Assembly (NCBI RefSeq): GCF_937770335.1
Contig: NZ_CALJHY010000004.1
Span: forward strand, 124,001-188,000
From: an uncultured Glaciecola sp.
GTDB taxonomy: Bacteria; Pseudomonadota; Gammaproteobacteria; Enterobacterales; Alteromonadaceae
Reading direction: 5' to 3'
Length of the DNA: 64,000 nucleotides
Under the pieces are notes generated by a model that was given only the letters and a program-made list of their open reading frames with translations, was not told the DNA's origin and did not search any database. Shown here piece after piece: positions 63,408 through 64,000 of the stretch. The translations under genes were made by a program, and so were the position numbers. Positions within the stretch are counted from its first letter, which is position 1. Each line of letters starts with the position of its first letter.

Positions 63408-64000
63408 CTATGGCGCTCCTTTTTGTATAGACGAAGGCACTTGTACTGTTTTACCAGTTAAGTCGAACACGAAGAGTTTATGTGTCGGTAAATACACTTT
63501 GACAGGTGCCTCAGTGCGATAATCATGTATGCCATTGAGTTGAACAATGAGTTCAAAGTGCTCATTGTGAACATGCATGTAGGTTTCTGAACCGCTGATT
63601 TCTGCAAGCTCAACAGTCATATTGAGTTCAAGGTCATCATCGTTATTAGGCGCAAGTCCAATGTGGCTTGGTAAAACACCAAACACATACTCACCGTTTG
63701 GTAAGCCTTCAAGCTCTGTGCCAAGGGAAAAATGCACGCTGTCTTCTAGCGATACTTCACTATCGGTGACACGTCCTTTAATCAGATTAATCGCAGGTTC
63801 ACTATATAGCGATGCTGCTTCCATTGTGTCGGGATGACGGTATATATGAGTTGCCGCGCCGGTTTGTATGACTCTTCCTTCGTGCAGCAATGTGGTATTG
63901 CCGCCTAGCGCCATTGCTTCATGCGGTTCTGTAGTGGCGTATATTGCAATCGCGTTGCGCTCTTTGAATAATCCTCTCAACTCAGCTCGTAATTCTTCGC
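63408..64000 (-). CDS. glpS: Glycerol ABC transporter ATPase GlpS, 3' part (cut by window edge)
   Basis: The frame enters from the right edge (ELRAELRGLF) and ends at 63408. It shows the post-Walker-B part of an ABC ATPase: IYATTEPHEAMALGGNTTLLHEGRVIQTGAATHIYRHPDTMEAASLY with the switch-His region (TEPHEA in place of the usual THDQxEA), then a TOBE domain with INLIKGRV and HNEHFELIVQLNG. It is the first of the glpSTPQUV genes visible here, two bases before glpT. The N-terminal half with Walker A and signature is outside the window. Confidence 0.85.
   Translation of the reverse strand, partial: EELRAELRGLFKERNAIAIYATTEPHEAMALGGNTTLLHEGRVIQTGAATHIYRHPDTMEAASLYSEPAINLIKGRVTDSEVSLEDSVHFSLGTELEGLPNGEYVFGVLPSHIGLAPNNDDDLELNMTVELAEISGSETYMHVHNEHFELIVQLNGIHDYRTEAPVKVYLPTHKLFVFDLTGKTVQVPSSIQKGAP

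Overview
The window looks like chromosomal DNA of a marine, aerobic, photoheterotrophic gammaproteobacterium, most likely an Alteromonadales member (Alteromonas/Glaciecola-like). This is inferred from the moderately AT-rich genes, the green-type proteorhodopsin with its retinal pathway, a TonB receptor, PEP-CTERM-type proteins and a GlpSTPQUV-type glycerol transporter. I found no rRNA, tRNA, CRISPR array, intact insertion sequence or prophage.

Layout. 1-1141: 5' part of speA (arginine decarboxylase). 1422-2369: response regulator with a decayed GGDEF domain. 2375-4429: moeB and moeA. 4595-8234: EamA permease, propionyl-CoA synthetase, DUF1348 protein. 8328-19390: a formate-oxidation island made of fdsGBA-fdhD-fdsD, a divergent ModE-HTH/PBP regulator, an OFA-type MFS transporter and moaA, the last behind a strongly folded leader that may be a Moco riboswitch. 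19630-24507: flavin monooxygenase, two small PEP-CTERM-like proteins, a TPR-sulfotransferase. 24739-27189: TonB-dependent receptor. 27370-34130: proteorhodopsin-crtEIBY-blh with a convergent idi, a complete retinal photosystem. 34421-37299: old-yellow-enzyme reductase, then an RsbQ-type hydrolase next to a PAS-GGDEF cyclase. 37640-42879: very large SNF2 ATPase and a methyltransferase. 42915-46003: alkylsulfatase remnant, D-lactate dehydrogenase, c-type cytochrome, CBS/DUF5335 pair. 46077-53039: hydrolase, GMC oxidoreductase, GH3 glucosidase, PhyH oxygenase, M24 peptidase. 53143-56338: copper group (Met-rich protein, cupredoxin, CopA). 57071-64000: porin and glycerol ABC transporter glpSTPQUV, cut by the window edge.

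How it fits together. Formate oxidation to NADH, light-driven proton pumping and high-affinity glycerol uptake all supplement the energy of a heterotroph; moaA, moeA, moeB and fdhD supply and mature the molybdenum cofactor for the formate dehydrogenase. Three nearly identical FNR/Anr-like sites (TTGAC-N4-ATCAA) lie before the D-lactate dehydrogenase, the CBS/DUF5335 pair and the Met-rich copper protein, suggesting a small low-oxygen regulon. Two c-di-GMP-related proteins (one decayed, one with a complete motif paired with RsbQ) and several folded intergenic segments are the least explained parts of the window.
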